From Nocardioides solisilvae (lineage in GTDB: Bacteria > Actinomycetota > Actinomycetes > Propionibacteriales > Nocardioidaceae), in contig NZ_QHKX01000004.1 of assembly GCF_003194625.1 (NCBI RefSeq), forward strand, positions 310,001 through 374,000: DNA of 64,000 nt. The letters are read 5' to 3'. Position 1 is the stretch's first letter. Each line of letters starts with the position of its first letter. The notes under the pieces are model-generated. The model was not told where the DNA came from, searched no databases, and saw only the letters and a program-made list of their open reading frames with translations. The translations under genes and the position numbers were made by a program. Positions 1-16,000 of this stretch are shown here, in pieces.

Positions 1-811
1 CGCCGTCCGGGGTGCCGCCGGTGGGGGAGCCGTCGGTGGGGGAGCCGTCGGTGGGCGAGCCGCCGGCGGGGCGGTCCTGGGCCCGGGACCGGCGCTGCCG
101 CAGCGCGACGAGCGCCAGGCCGCCCAGCAGCAGGACGGCGGCGACACCGCCGACGACCGGCCACACGGGGAAGGAGGCGGACGCGTCCGCCTCGGCGCGC
201 ATCTGGGTGTCCTGGCCGAACTCGGGCCGCCACGTGACGGTGTTGCCGTCGACCTCGCCGTTGGAGTCGGTGACCCGGCCGGGGAAGGTCACGGAGACCT
301 CCATCTCCGACTCGGCGAACATGTCCTCGAATCCCATCTCCTCCGCCTGGCTGGCCTCTTCCTCGTCGGCGAGGTCCATGGTCCCCTCGAAGACGAAGGT
401 GTCGCCCTCCTTGACCAGGTTCCAGGGCATCTCCTCGCCCTCGTCGTCGGCGGTGGACGTGGTGAGCTCGTCGAGGGTGATGTCGGAGAAGGTCATCGTC
501 TGGCCGACGAACTTGTCGTCCTCGTAGGGCTCGACCTCGGCACCCTCGGGGATCTCGTCCGCCTCGAAGAACTCCTCGTCGAACCCCTCGAGGGAGGCGT
601 TGCCGCCCTCGCCGTCCTCGCCGAGCGACTCGCCGAAGCTCTCGGCCATGCCCTGCATCATCGACATGGCTTGCTTGGACATGCCCACGGTCATGGTGCC
701 GCTGACGGTCTCGTCCTCGTGGACCTCGATGTCGGCGTCGAGCTTGATGCACCCGGTGAGGGAGACCAGGGCGACCACGGTGAGCAGGGCTGGGGCGAGT
801 CGACGGCGCAT
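1..811 (-). CDS. LppM-type lipoprotein, partial (runs off left edge)
   Basis: The reading frame is open from the ATG at 811 to the window edge, so the C-terminus is missing. The N-terminus is a lipoprotein signal: basic MRRRLAP, a hydrophobic stretch, then lipobox LTGC (Cys about residue 21). A roughly 200-residue acidic extracytoplasmic domain follows, then one transmembrane helix near the C-terminus (about residues 205-230) and a basic stretch, then a Gly-Ser-Pro-Thr-Asp repeat encoded by 15-bp tandem copies at about 18-60. Lipid anchor, domain and single C-terminal helix match the actinobacterial LppM/DUF3153 family of envelope proteins, whose exact role is not settled. A TACCTT hexamer lies 6 nt before the ATG without a Shine-Dalgarno. 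The gene is divergent from the phosphatase at 888. Confidence 0.75.
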   Translation of the reverse strand, partial: MRRRLAPALLTVVALVSLTGCIKLDADIEVHEDETVSGTMTVGMSKQAMSMMQGMAESFGESLGEDGEGGNASLEGFDEEFFEADEIPEGAEVEPYEDDKFVGQTMTFSDITLDELTTSTADDEGEEMPWNLVKEGDTFVFEGTMDLADEEEASQAEEMGFEDMFAESEMEVSVTFPGRVTDSNGEVDGNTVTWRPEFGQDTQMRAEADASASFPVWPVVGGVAAVLLLGGLALVALRQRRSRAQDRPAGGSPTDGSPTDGSPTGGTPDG

Positions 812-887
812 GGCGGCAAGGTAGCGACCCTGGGCCCCCGTCGTCGTGGATCTCGCGGAAGTTGCCACGAGGGTGATAATCGCCACC

Positions 888-2609
888 ATGCCTCCGTCTC
901 CCTCGCTGGTCCTGGGTCCCCTGCTCAGGCACGTGGACCAGACCACGGCGACGGTCTGGGTCGAGACGGACCGGGCGGCCACCGTCACCGTCGCCCGTGG
1001 CGCCGTCACCGCGAGCGCCCGCACCTTCGCCGTCCACGGCCACCACTACGCCCTGGTCGACCTGGACGGGCTGGCGCCGGGGACGTGCGAGCCCTACTCG
1101 GTGGTCCTCGTCGACGACGAGGGGAACGGTGCAGCCGCGTGGCCCGAGGCGGGGTCGCCGTTCCCGCCGCCGGTGATCGCCACCCTCGGGACGGGCCGCT
1201 CGCTGCGGCTGCTCTACGGGTCGTGCCGGACCTCGGTGCCCCACGACGCCTCCGGCAACTCCACGCACGGCGTCGACGCCCTCCGGGCCTACGCGTTGCG
1301 CCTCGCCGGGCTGGTGCCGGCGGCGGCGGGGGAGGAGGAGCTCGGGGATCCCGGCTGGCCCGACCTGGCGCTCTTCCTCGGCGACCAGGTCTACGCCGAC
1401 GAGACGTCCGACGAGATGCGCGACTTCGTCGCCGCCCGCCGCTCCCTCGACGAGCCGCCGGGGGAGGAGCTGAAGGACTACGCCGAGTACGCCCACCTCT
1501 ACCTGCTCGCCTGGGGCGACCCCGCAAACCGGTGGTTGCTGTCCACGGTCCCCTCGGCCATGGTCTTCGACGACCACGACGTGCGGGACGACTGGAACAC
1601 GTCCCTGAGCTGGCGGCGCCGGATGGAGGCCACCGAGTGGTGGCACGGGCGGATCGTCGCCGCCCTGTCGTCGTACTGGGTGCACCAGCACCTGGGCAAC
1701 CTCTCGCCCGCGGAGCGCCTCGAGGACCCCCTGTGGGCGCGCGTGCGGGCCCACGAGGGGCCCGACGAGCTGGACCTCTCCGAGGCGCTGGACGCGTTCG
1801 CGGCGGTGGTCGACCAGCAGCCCGAGGCCTACCGGTGGAGCTTCGACCGCCGGTTCGGCGACCTGGCCCGCCTCGTCATGGTCGACTCCCGCGCCGCCCG
1901 GGTCCTCGACCCCGACCGTCGCTCGATGCTGGACCCCGGGGAGATGTCCTGGCTCGACGGGCGGATGCGGGGTGACGTGGACCACCTCCTGGTCGGCACC
2001 TCGGTGCCGTTCCTCCTCGCCCCGGGCCTGCACCACGTCGAGGCGTTCTCCGAGGCGCTCGCCCAGGGCGCGTGGGGGAGGACGGCCGGGCGCGTCGGGG
2101 AGAGGCTGCGCCAGCTCGTGGACCTGGAGCACTGGGCCGCCTTCCAGGACTCGTTCCAGCGCGTGGCCCGGATGGCCGTGGAGGTGGCGCGCGGGGAGCG
2201 CGGCGCCGCTCCCAGCAGCGTCGCCTTCCTCTCCGGCGACGTGCACCACAGCTACGTCAGCGAGGCGCGGGTCCCGGGCGACCACGCCGGCACGGGGATG
2301 CGGAGCAGGTTCGTGCAGGCCGTCTGCTCACCGATCCGCAACCCGCTCTCGCGCAACATGCGGTTCGCCACCGCCGCGCTCTCCTACGGGGTCGCCGGGC
2401 CGCTCGGCCGGCTGGTCTCCCGGTCCGCGCACGTGCCCCCGGCCCCGCTGGAGTGGCGCTACGCACAGGGCCCCTGGTTCGACAACAACGTGGCCCTCCT
2501 CGAGCTCGAGGGAGCCGACGCCCGGTTCCGGTGGTTCACCGGGCGGGTCGTGGACGGCGTCCACGAGGCGCCGCAGCTGGCGACCGTCGCGGACCACCGG
2601 CTGCGCTGA
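888..2609 (+). CDS. PhoD-like alkaline phosphatase family protein
   Basis: Predicted metal-dependent phosphomonoesterase or phosphodiesterase of the PhoD/metallophosphatase class, 573 residues. Visible motifs in order: FLGDQVYADE (about 162), MVFDDHDVRDDW (about 224) and FLSGDVHHSY (about 447), the metal-binding Asp/His blocks of the family. An N-terminal beta-rich region (residues 1-100) resembles the Fn3-like domain of PhoD proteins. No Tat or Sec signal is visible, so a cytoplasmic location is possible, unlike classical secreted PhoD. The start at 888 is preferred over 846 because a GATAAT -10 hexamer ends 7 nt before it. Physiological substrate unknown. Confidence 0.85.
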   Translation: MPPSPSLVLGPLLRHVDQTTATVWVETDRAATVTVARGAVTASARTFAVHGHHYALVDLDGLAPGTCEPYSVVLVDDEGNGAAAWPEAGSPFPPPVIATLGTGRSLRLLYGSCRTSVPHDASGNSTHGVDALRAYALRLAGLVPAAAGEEELGDPGWPDLALFLGDQVYADETSDEMRDFVAARRSLDEPPGEELKDYAEYAHLYLLAWGDPANRWLLSTVPSAMVFDDHDVRDDWNTSLSWRRRMEATEWWHGRIVAALSSYWVHQHLGNLSPAERLEDPLWARVRAHEGPDELDLSEALDAFAAVVDQQPEAYRWSFDRRFGDLARLVMVDSRAARVLDPDRRSMLDPGEMSWLDGRMRGDVDHLLVGTSVPFLLAPGLHHVEAFSEALAQGAWGRTAGRVGERLRQLVDLEHWAAFQDSFQRVARMAVEVARGERGAAPSSVAFLSGDVHHSYVSEARVPGDHAGTGMRSRFVQAVCSPIRNPLSRNMRFATAALSYGVAGPLGRLVSRSAHVPPAPLEWRYAQGPWFDNNVALLELEGADARFRWFTGRVVDGVHEAPQLATVADHRLR

Positions 2610-2642
2610 CCACGGCGCCGACGTGCCCGGTGGGGGGCGGGC

Positions 2643-3110
2643 TCACGTCCGGGCGTCGTACGCCGCCTCGCGACGCGCCCGTCTGCGCCGGCGTCGGCGC
2701 AGCGTGGCGGGCAGGACCAGCACCAGGGCCACGCCGATGCCGATCAGGCCGCCGACGGTGTTGGCCAGCAGGTCGCGCTCGTCGGGCACCCGTCCGGGGA
2801 TCTGGCGCTGCGCGGTCTCGATGAAGGCCGTCATCAGGAACGAGCTGACCGCCGCCAGCCACCAGCCGCCGGCCCCGAAGAGCAGCAGGAGGAACATCCC
2901 CACCGGCACGAAGAGCGCGATGTTGGCGAGGAACTCCAGCCGCGCGTAGTCCACCGACTCCGCGATCCCGCGTCGGTGCAGGGCGTCCAGCAGCCGGTTG
3001 GCCAGCCGGGTCTCCCGCTCGCCGAGGGCGTCGGGGGTCAGCGTCAGCCAGCCGACGAAGACGAGGTAGCCGCCGGTCAGCAGGCTGAGGAAGGGATGCC
3101 GGTGGAACAT
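2643..3110 (-). CDS. VanZ family membrane protein
   Basis: A 155-residue integral membrane protein with four predicted helices: N-terminal FLSLLTGGYLVFVGWLTLTP, then about 65-80, 85-105 and 120-140, followed by an Arg-rich C-terminal tail. The pattern of a first helix ending in LTP, a central FxxNIxLFxPxG-like segment (here FLANIALFVPVGMFL) and a late DLxANTxGxxxG motif (DLLANTVGGLIGIG) is typical of VanZ-like proteins. VanZ proteins can lower teicoplanin susceptibility, but most chromosomal copies have no known role. Convergent with the PhoD gene. Confidence 0.85.
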   Translation of the reverse strand: MFHRHPFLSLLTGGYLVFVGWLTLTPDALGERETRLANRLLDALHRRGIAESVDYARLEFLANIALFVPVGMFLLLLFGAGGWWLAAVSSFLMTAFIETAQRQIPGRVPDERDLLANTVGGLIGIGVALVLVLPATLRRRRRRRARREAAYDART

Positions 3111-3211
3111 CCCTCCAGTCTGCCGGTCCCGGTCACACCCGCACGTCGGCGTCCGTCAGTAACGTAGCCCGCAGGACGGGCACCGAGGCCGGGCACGAGG
3201 AAGCGAGCGAC

Positions 3212-5602
<2,391 letters not shown>

Positions 5603-5675
5603 GGTCGCGCCGCACCCGGCCGACCCCTCTCGCCCGGCCTGTCCAATGTGCCGATAATCTACATTATGTCATTCA

Positions 5676-5845
5676 CTACCGGTGCGTGGAGTCGACGCCG
5701 GCCGGCCCGACCTCCGCGATCGCGATCTGCATGTGGTGCTCGTCCCAGCGCAACGTCGTCGAACGACGCAGCGAACTCGGCCGGGGAGCTTCGCGTCCGA
5801 GATCAGCAACTCGTAGACCTCGGCGAGCACGTCGTAGCCGGTCAC
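5676..5845 (-). pseudogene. SAM-dependent methyltransferase remnant
   Basis: Read from the GTG at 5845 this encodes VTGYDVLAEVYELLISDAKL, which resembles the N-terminus of class I methyltransferases. Homology-like text then jumps frame to EFAASFDDV, and again to LRWDEHHMQIAIAEVGPAG, which resembles a later segment of the same family, ending at a TAG at 5676. The SAM-binding core between them is absent. The simplest reading is a gene with a large internal deletion plus frameshifts. It lies in the otherwise empty 425-bp stretch between the UvrA-like gene and the metalloprotease gene. Family assignment is from recall of typical sequences, hence the moderate confidence. Confidence 0.5.
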
Positions 5846-6026
5846 GGCTCCCCCCTCACTCGTGCAGCAGACCCGACGTCCGGCGGGACCAGTCCACCAG
5901 CGGAACGAGCCGACCGCCACAGCTTTTCGCCCGCAGGACCCGGCACGCCCCCGTGACGTCGTCGGGACGCCCGCCCGGTGTGTTCTCATGGTGCCTCCAC
6001 GTCCACGTCGTCCCGGGAGTCAATCC

Positions 6027-7154
6027 GTGCGTCACGTCCTCACCTCGTTCGCCCTGATGGTCGGGCTTCTCGCGCCCGCCACGGTCGCCGGCTCGGCTGC
6101 CAGCGCCGAACGTGCCCCCGTCCCCTCCACGTCGGCCACCGGCGGCGGGGCGGCGTCCGCCGACCGCCCGGTCGCGGCCCGGCCCAAGAAGAAGCGCAAG
6201 AACCGGACGAAGGTCCGCGCCACCTGGAGCGCCAGCTCGGTGCAGATCGGTGGGCTCGCCGCCGTCACCGGCAAGGTGAAGGACAAGGGCCGGCTCAAGC
6301 GCAAGGTCGTGCTCCAGATGAAGCACGCCGACGGCTGGAAGAAGGTCCAGTCGACCAAGACCAACAAGAAGGGCGAGTTCGCCCTGCAGGTGCCGAGCGA
6401 CTGGCTCTACTCGATGAAGTCGCGGGTGCTCACCAAGAAGAAGAAGCGCAGCCCGGGCGCCAAGTCCAAGACCCAGCGCTTCCAGGTCGTCCCCGACTTC
6501 GTGCCGGCCGGCAGCCCCGACAGCTGGAGCTACCTCAACCCCGCCAACCGACTGCGGTGGAACCCCTGCCAGACGATCAGCTACCGGGTCAACGTCGCCC
6601 AGGCCCCCGCCGGGACCGAGGAGGCCATCCACCGCGCGTTCGGCGCGATGAGCGGAGCCTCCGGCCTCCGGTTCAAGTTCAAGGGCTACACCGAGGCCAT
6701 CTACCGCGGCCGTCCCGGCACCGGGAAGTGGGAGCGCGACACCGACCTCGTGGTCTCCTGGGCGCTGCCCGAGCAGACCACCCTCGACTTCTCCGGCGCC
6801 CACGCCTGGGGCGGCGTGCAGGACGCCGTCTGGGGCCGCGACCGCAAGGGGCGGCTCGGCAAGATCACCAAGGGCGGCACCACCTTCGACGCCACCACCC
6901 CCGGCGGCTGGCCCTACATGAAGGCCTACGACGTCCTGCTCCACGAGCTGGGCCACGTCGTCGGCCTCGGGCACGTCGACGACCCGACGCAGATCATGGC
7001 CACGGGCGTCGAGGGTCCCTACATCTACGGCGCCGGCGACCTCACCGGCATGCGCACCATCGGCAAGCAGAAGGGCTGCGTGAAGACGATCCGGCGTCGC
7101 GGCGCCGACATGATCTCCCCCGCCGACGCGGGGCTCCTGGTCGCCCTTCCCTGA
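6027..7154 (+). CDS. Secreted matrixin-like zinc metalloprotease
   Basis: A 375-residue exported protein. Residues 1-30 form a signal peptide (VRHVLTSFALMVGLLAPATV). A Lys-rich linker and an Ig-like beta domain (about 60-145) follow, then a catalytic domain holding the zinc motif HELGHVVGLGHVDDPTQIM (about 305). This is the HExGHxxGxxH consensus with a downstream Met, as in matrixins and metzincins. The start at GTG 6027 is chosen because GGGAG lies 7 nt upstream and the signal peptide begins there; ATG 5988 in the same frame would add 13 residues before the signal. Substrate unknown. Several KKKKR runs suggest an anionic surface or polymer as binding partner (inference). Confidence 0.8.
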   Translation: MRHVLTSFALMVGLLAPATVAGSAASAERAPVPSTSATGGGAASADRPVAARPKKKRKNRTKVRATWSASSVQIGGLAAVTGKVKDKGRLKRKVVLQMKHADGWKKVQSTKTNKKGEFALQVPSDWLYSMKSRVLTKKKKRSPGAKSKTQRFQVVPDFVPAGSPDSWSYLNPANRLRWNPCQTISYRVNVAQAPAGTEEAIHRAFGAMSGASGLRFKFKGYTEAIYRGRPGTGKWERDTDLVVSWALPEQTTLDFSGAHAWGGVQDAVWGRDRKGRLGKITKGGTTFDATTPGGWPYMKAYDVLLHELGHVVGLGHVDDPTQIMATGVEGPYIYGAGDLTGMRTIGKQKGCVKTIRRRGADMISPADAGLLVALP

Positions 7155-7175
7155 CGGCCCCCTAGCATCGGGCGC

Positions 7176-7880
7176 ATGCCCGAGCTGACGCGCACCCGCC
7201 TGTCCCTGGCCACCGTCGTCCTGCTGCTGCCCCTCCTCGCCTCCTGCGGCGAGGAGGGGCAGTCCGCGCAGGAGGGCCCCACGCCCTCGGACGCCTCCGC
7301 CTCGGCGTCCCCCGACGCGGCGGGTGCGTGCACCTACCCCACCGACGGCAGCGAGCCGTCCCGGGAGGTGACTCCCCCGCCCGCGTCACCCGAGGTGTCG
7401 GGCGAGGTGGCGGTCACCTTGGCCACCAGCGCCGGCGAGGTGAAAGCGGTCCTCGACGCCGACGGCACCCCCTGCACCGTGCAGAGCTTCGTCTCCCTGG
7501 CCGAGCAGGGGTACTTCGACGACACCGAGTGCCACCGCCTGACCACCGAGGGGATCTTCGTCCTGCAGTGCGGCGACCCGACCGGAACCGGCACCGGTGG
7601 CCCCGGCTACACGGTGCCCGACGAGCTCGGGACCGCACGGGACGGCTACCCGGCCGGTGTCCTCGCCATGGCCAACACCGGCGCGCCCGACTCCGGCGGC
7701 TCGCAGTTCTTCATCGTCCACGAGGACACCCAGCTCCCCCCGGCCTACGCGGTCTTCGGCCGGGTCGACGAGGCGGGGCTCGACGTGGTCCGCGAGGTCG
7801 CCGCCCGCGGCACCGACTCGGGGGCGGGTGACGGACCCCCCGCCGAGCCGGTCACCCTCGACTCGGTCACCCTCGACTGA
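7176..7880 (+). CDS. Cyclophilin-type peptidyl-prolyl isomerase, lipoprotein
   Basis: A 234-residue lipid-anchored isomerase. The N-terminal signal ends in lipobox LASC (Cys about 25), followed by a Ser/Ala/Pro linker. The cyclophilin fold spans about 70-234, with family blocks SFVSLAEQGYFDDTECHRL, FVLQCGDPTGTGTGGPGY, GVLAMANTG, DSGGSQFFIVH and FGRVDEAG. The FxxxQ-type catalytic region is FVLQCGDP. It probably assists folding of exported proteins at the outer face of the membrane. A TAGCAT hexamer ends 7 nt before the ATG, so it may have its own leaderless transcript despite lying 21 bp after the metalloprotease gene. Confidence 0.9.
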   Translation: MPELTRTRLSLATVVLLLPLLASCGEEGQSAQEGPTPSDASASASPDAAGACTYPTDGSEPSREVTPPPASPEVSGEVAVTLATSAGEVKAVLDADGTPCTVQSFVSLAEQGYFDDTECHRLTTEGIFVLQCGDPTGTGTGGPGYTVPDELGTARDGYPAGVLAMANTGAPDSGGSQFFIVHEDTQLPPAYAVFGRVDEAGLDVVREVAARGTDSGAGDGPPAEPVTLDSVTLD

Positions 7881-7901
7881 GCACCCGCTCCCCCGTGGCC
7901 G

Positions 7902-8360
7902 TCAGTCGGCGGCCTGCCGGAACTCCACGGGGGTGCCCAGCGCCACGGTCCGGCTGACGGTGCACAGCCTGTCCCGCGACTGCCGGATCGCGGACTCGAG
8001 GACGGCGCGGGCGCTGCGTCCCGCCTCGTCGTCGGGGAAGACGATGTCGAAGGTGACGCGCAGGTCACGGAGGTGGTTGCCGTCCTCGTCGCGGACCTTC
8101 TCCGCCTCGCAGGTCACGTCGAAGGACGTCGCGGGCGAGCGCCGACCGGTGATGAGGTCCACGTCGACGGCGCTGCAGCCGGCGATCGCCGCGAGCAGCA
8201 GCTCGACCGGCGTGAAGTCGGGATCGAGCCCGCCGGCCCCCATGAAGGTCTCGCCGCCGCGGCCGTTGTCGGCACGGAACCGGCGTTCGCCGATCCGGGT
8301 CAGCGTGACGGACCGGTGCGGGTCCCGGGAGGTGCTGGTCTCGTGCGAGGGCTCGGTCAT
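7902..8360 (-). CDS. OsmC family peroxiredoxin-like protein
   Basis: A 152-residue thiol protein. The two reactive cysteines of OsmC/Ohr proteins are visible in LLLAAIAGCSAVDV (about Cys 66) and SRDRLCTVSRTV (about Cys 129). The family reduces organic hydroperoxides, though many members have no tested substrate. The start at 8360 is supported by a TATGCT hexamer 6 nt upstream and divergence from pepN. It ends 22 nt after the convergent cyclophilin gene. Confidence 0.87.
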   Translation of the reverse strand: MTEPSHETSTSRDPHRSVTLTRIGERRFRADNGRGGETFMGAGGLDPDFTPVELLLAAIAGCSAVDVDLITGRRSPATSFDVTCEAEKVRDEDGNHLRDLRVTFDIVFPDDEAGRSARAVLESAIRQSRDRLCTVSRTVALGTPVEFRQAAD

Positions 8361-8415
8361 GCCCCGAGCATAGGAACCGGGTGGACGCCGCACCCCCACG
8401 GCTACGCTCGACCGG

Positions 8416-10887
<2,472 letters not shown>

Positions 10888-10897
10888 GGGGCCCGCG

Positions 10898-11854
<957 letters not shown>

Positions 11855-11916
11855 CGGGACCTCCGGCCGCGGCGTGGGTGCCGAGAAGTGTCGGCGCGCC
11901 GTCCTAGGTTCTTCCC

Positions 11917-13095
11917 GTGCGCATCCTCCACACCTCCGACTGGCATCTCGGACGTTCCTTCCACCGGGAAGGGATGCTCGAGCACCAGGCCGCCTTCGTC
12001 GACCACCTGCTCGAGGTCGTGGAGTCCCGGGAGGTCGACCTCGTCGTGGTGGCGGGGGACGTCTACGACCGGGCCCTCCCGCACGTCGACGCCGTCCGGG
12101 TGGCCGACGACGCCTTCGCCCGCCTGGCCCGCTCCCGGGCCCGCGTCGTGGTGACCAGCGGCAACCACGACTCGGCGCTGCGCCTGGGGTTCGGGTCGCG
12201 GCTGATGGACGCCGCCGGCGTCCACGTGCGCACCGACGCCAACGGGGTCGGCACCCCCGTCGAGCTCGACGACGAGCACGGACCGGTGCTCGTCTACGGC
12301 ATCCCCTACCTCGACCCCGAGGCCCTTCGTGGCCCCTGGTCGCTGCCCCGGCGCAGCCACGAGGCGGCGCTGGCCGCGGCGATGGGCCGGGTCCGGGCCG
12401 ACCTCGCCACCCGTCCCGCGTCCTCACGCTCGGTCGTGCTGGCGCACGCGTTCGTCGCCGGCTGCGCCCCGTCCGACTCCGAGCGCGACATCGCGGTCGG
12501 CGGTGTCTCGATGGTCTCGGCCGAGCTCTTCGACGGCATCGACTACACCGCCCTCGGCCACCTGCACGGCGCCCAGCAGCTCAGCGCGTCGGTGCGCTAC
12601 AGCGGCTCACCGCTGGCCTACTCGTTCTCCGAGGCCGACCACGTGAAGGGCTGCTGGCTCGTCGACCTGGGCGCCGACGGCGTGTCGTCCTCCGAGTTCC
12701 TCGCCTCCCCCGTGCCCCGCCCGCTGGTCCGGCTCACCGGTGCGCTCGCCGACCTGCTGGCCGACCCGGCGCTCGAGCAGCACGAGGGCTCGTGGGTCCA
12801 GGCCACCCTCACCGACCCGGTCCGGCCGCTCCGCGCCATGGACCAGCTGCGCCAGCGGTTCCCCCACACCCTGGTGATCGGCTTCGCCTCCGACCCGTCA
12901 GCGGGCGGGTCGACCCCGCAGGCGCGGCCGACCGGCCTGACCGACCACGAGATCGCCCTGGCGTTCGTCGCCGAGGTGCGCGGCGAGCCCGCCCGCGAGG
13001 AGGAGTCGCTGCTCCTGCGCGATGCCTGCGAGGCGTCCCGCGACGACCGTGACGACTGCGCCGACACCCTCGTCGGTGCCGGGCAGGAGGGCTGA
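11917..13095 (+). CDS. sbcD: Exonuclease SbcD (Mre11-type nuclease subunit)
   Basis: A 392-residue Mn-dependent nuclease subunit of the SbcCD complex, which opens hairpins and trims blocked DNA ends. Metallophosphoesterase motifs in order: ILHTSDWHLG (3-12), VVVAGDVYDRALP (about 45), VVTSGNHDS (about 80), LAHAFVAG and LGHLHGAQ (about 210-217). TAGGTT ends 6 nt before the GTG and no Shine-Dalgarno is present. Its TGA shares one base with the sbcC ATG (TGATG), indicating coupled translation. Confidence 0.95.
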   Translation: MRILHTSDWHLGRSFHREGMLEHQAAFVDHLLEVVESREVDLVVVAGDVYDRALPHVDAVRVADDAFARLARSRARVVVTSGNHDSALRLGFGSRLMDAAGVHVRTDANGVGTPVELDDEHGPVLVYGIPYLDPEALRGPWSLPRRSHEAALAAAMGRVRADLATRPASSRSVVLAHAFVAGCAPSDSERDIAVGGVSMVSAELFDGIDYTALGHLHGAQQLSASVRYSGSPLAYSFSEADHVKGCWLVDLGADGVSSSEFLASPVPRPLVRLTGALADLLADPALEQHEGSWVQATLTDPVRPLRAMDQLRQRFPHTLVIGFASDPSAGGSTPQARPTGLTDHEIALAFVAEVRGEPAREEESLLLRDACEASRDDRDDCADTLVGAGQEG

Positions 13096-16000
13096 TGCGG
13101 CTGCACCACCTCTCGGTCACGGCGTTCGGCCCCTTCGCGGGGACCGAGGAGGTGGACTTCGACGCGCTCAGCGCCTCGGGCCTGTTCCTCCTCACGGGGC
13201 CCACGGGGGCGGGCAAGACCAGCGTCCTCGACGCGGTCTGCTTCGCCCTGTACGGCGACGTGCCCGGTGACCGCAACGTGGCCAAGCGGCTCCGGTCCGA
13301 CCAGGCACCCGCCGGCGTCGCCCCGCGCGTGGCGCTCGAGGCGACCCTCGCCGGTCGACGCTTCCGGGTCGTCCGCTCCCCCGCCTGGCGCCGACCCAAG
13401 AAGCGAGGTGAGGGGACGACCCAGCAGCAGGCGACCGTCACCCTGACCGAGCTGCTGGACGGCGAGGAGGTCCTGCTCTCGTCCCGGATCGACGAGGTCG
13501 CCGCCCTGGTCATCGGGCTGGTCGGGATGACGATGCCGCAGTTCTGCCAGGTCGCCATGCTGCCCCAGGGCGGTTTCCAGGCCTTCCTGCGAGCGCGTGC
13601 CGACGAGCGCCAGGCCGTCCTGCAGCAGCTCTTCCACACCGGTCGCTTCGCCCGCGTCGAGGGCTGGCTCCGGGACCGCAGGGTCGAGCTCCACCGCCGT
13701 TCCCGGCGGCGGCACGACGAGGTCGTGGGGCAGCTCACCCGTCTGTCCGAGGCCGCCGGCAGCGGCCTGCCACCCGAGTGGGCGCTCGACTCCGTCGAGG
13801 GTCCGGTGGCGGACGGCTCCGTCCAGGCCTGGGCGGCCGCGCTGCGTGACGACGCCGCCACGGCCGCCGCCGACTGCGGAGTCCTGCTCCCGGCAGCCGA
13901 GAGGGTCGAGGAGTCCGCCCGGAGGGCGCTGGAGTCCGCCACCCGCACGGCCGAGCTCGTGCGTCGGCGTGCGGAGGCCCTGCGGGTCCTGGACCGGCAA
14001 CGGGAGGAGCACGCCCAGCACGCGACCCGCGCCGCCGAGCTCCGGGCCGCCGAGCGGGCCGCCCCGGTGGTGCCCCTCGCCCGCGTCGCCGAGCGTGCCA
14101 CCTGGGACGCCGCCGCCGCCCGCGTCAGACGCACCGCGCTCGCCGACGAGCTCGCTGCTGCCCTCCGCCGGCCCCCGATCCCGACGCTCCTCGACCTCCC
14201 GGGAGCCCTGCCCTCGCAGGAGGACCACCCCGCTGACGGCATGCCCCCGTCCCCCGCCACGGCTGTCGACGGCATCGCCTGTGCGGTGCGGGCCAGGGTC
14301 ACCGAGGTCACGGCCCTGCTGCCGCTGGACGAGCGCGTGCTCGCCCTCGCGGACCAGCTCGTCGAGGACGAGCGCCAGCTCTCCGCGGCGCGCGCGACCC
14401 GGGACGAGCTCGAGAGCCGGACCGAGGAGCTGCCGCGCCGGCTGGAGCGGCTGCGCGCCGCCCTCGCCTCCAGCGCGGCGTCGGCGGAGGCGGTGCCGAT
14501 GCGCACGGCCGACGTCCTGGCCGCGCGGGAGCGGGTCGCAGCCCACGCCCGGGCCGGTCACCTCGCCGAGCAGCTCGCCGACGCCCAGGAGGAGCGCAGG
14601 GAGTGCGTGGCGCTCACCCAGACGCTCACCGAGGAGTGGCTGGACCTGCGCGAGGCCCGGCTGCAGGGCATGGCGGCGGAGATCGCCGGTGCCCTGGCGG
14701 TCGGCGGTTCCTGCCCGGTGTGCGGCTCGTGCCAACACCCGAGCCCGGCCAGCCCCTCCCCGGGGGCCCCCGACGCCGAGGCCGAACGCCTCGCCCTGCG
14801 CCGGGTCGACGACGCCAAGGCCACCCAGCACGTCCACGACGAGCGGGTGCAGCAGCTGCGGACCGCGCTCGAGGTCGCGCGGGCCACCGCAGGGCACGAC
14901 GACGGGGTGCGGCTCGCCGCCGGCCTGCGGGCTGCCGAGGCGGCGTTGGCCGAGGCCGAGGAGGCCAGGTCGAGGGCCGCCGACCTCGAGGCCGGTCTGG
15001 CCGACCTCGAGGCGCGGCTCGAGCAGGCGCGCGGCGAGGTCCGGGCCGCCGTCACCCGGCTCGCTGCCCTGGAGGAGCGACGCACGACGACAGGGCGCGA
15101 GCTCGACTCCGCCCGGGCGGGCCGGGACGCCGTCCTGGCAGGCACGACGCTCTCGTCCGTGTCGGAGGCGCTCGCCCACCTCCGCGAGCTCGAGGCGCTC
15201 GTCGAGCGGACCCGAGCGGCCGAGCACGAGGCGGCCGACGCCGGCGTCCGGGCCGCCGAGCACGAGCGGGCCCTGGCAAGGTGCCTCGCCGAGCACGACT
15301 TCCCGGGGGCCGCGGAGGCGCTGGCCGCGCACCGCCCGGCCGACGCGCGGGCCCGTCTCAGGGCGGAGGTCGACCGCCACCGCGACGAGGAGACGCGGTG
15401 CCGTGCTGTCCTGGAGGAGCCGGAGGTGGCGGCCCTCGCAGACGACGCCGCCCCCGACCTCCCGGCCCTCGAGGCCCGGCACGCCGAGGCGAGCTCGCGC
15501 CTGTCGGACCTGCGCAGCCGCCACGAGGCCCTGCACGGACGGGCTGACCGCCTGGCCCTGCTGGTCGACGACCTCGACCGTCTCCTGGCTGCCTGGCGTC
15601 CGCTGCGCGAGGAGCACCGCACGGTCTCCGACCTCGCCGCCTTCGTCGAGGGCAAGTCGACCGACAACCGGTTTCAGATGCGGCTGTCGGCCTACGTGCT
15701 CGCCTACCGGCTCTCCCAGGTCGTCGCGGCGGCCAACACGCGACTGGCCCGGATGAGCGACCAGCGCTACACCCTCGAGCACACCGGGGATCGGGTCAAC
15801 CGGGAGACGCGTGGCGGCCTCGGCCTGCTTGTCCGCGACGACTGGTCGGGCGAGTCCCGGGACCCGGCGACCTTGTCGGGGGGTGAGACCTTCGTCGTCT
15901 CGCTCGCCCTGGCGCTCGGCCTGGCCGACGTCATCACCGAGGAGGCCGGCGGCGCCGACCTCGACACCCTCTTCGTGGACGAGGGGTTCGGCTCCCTCGA

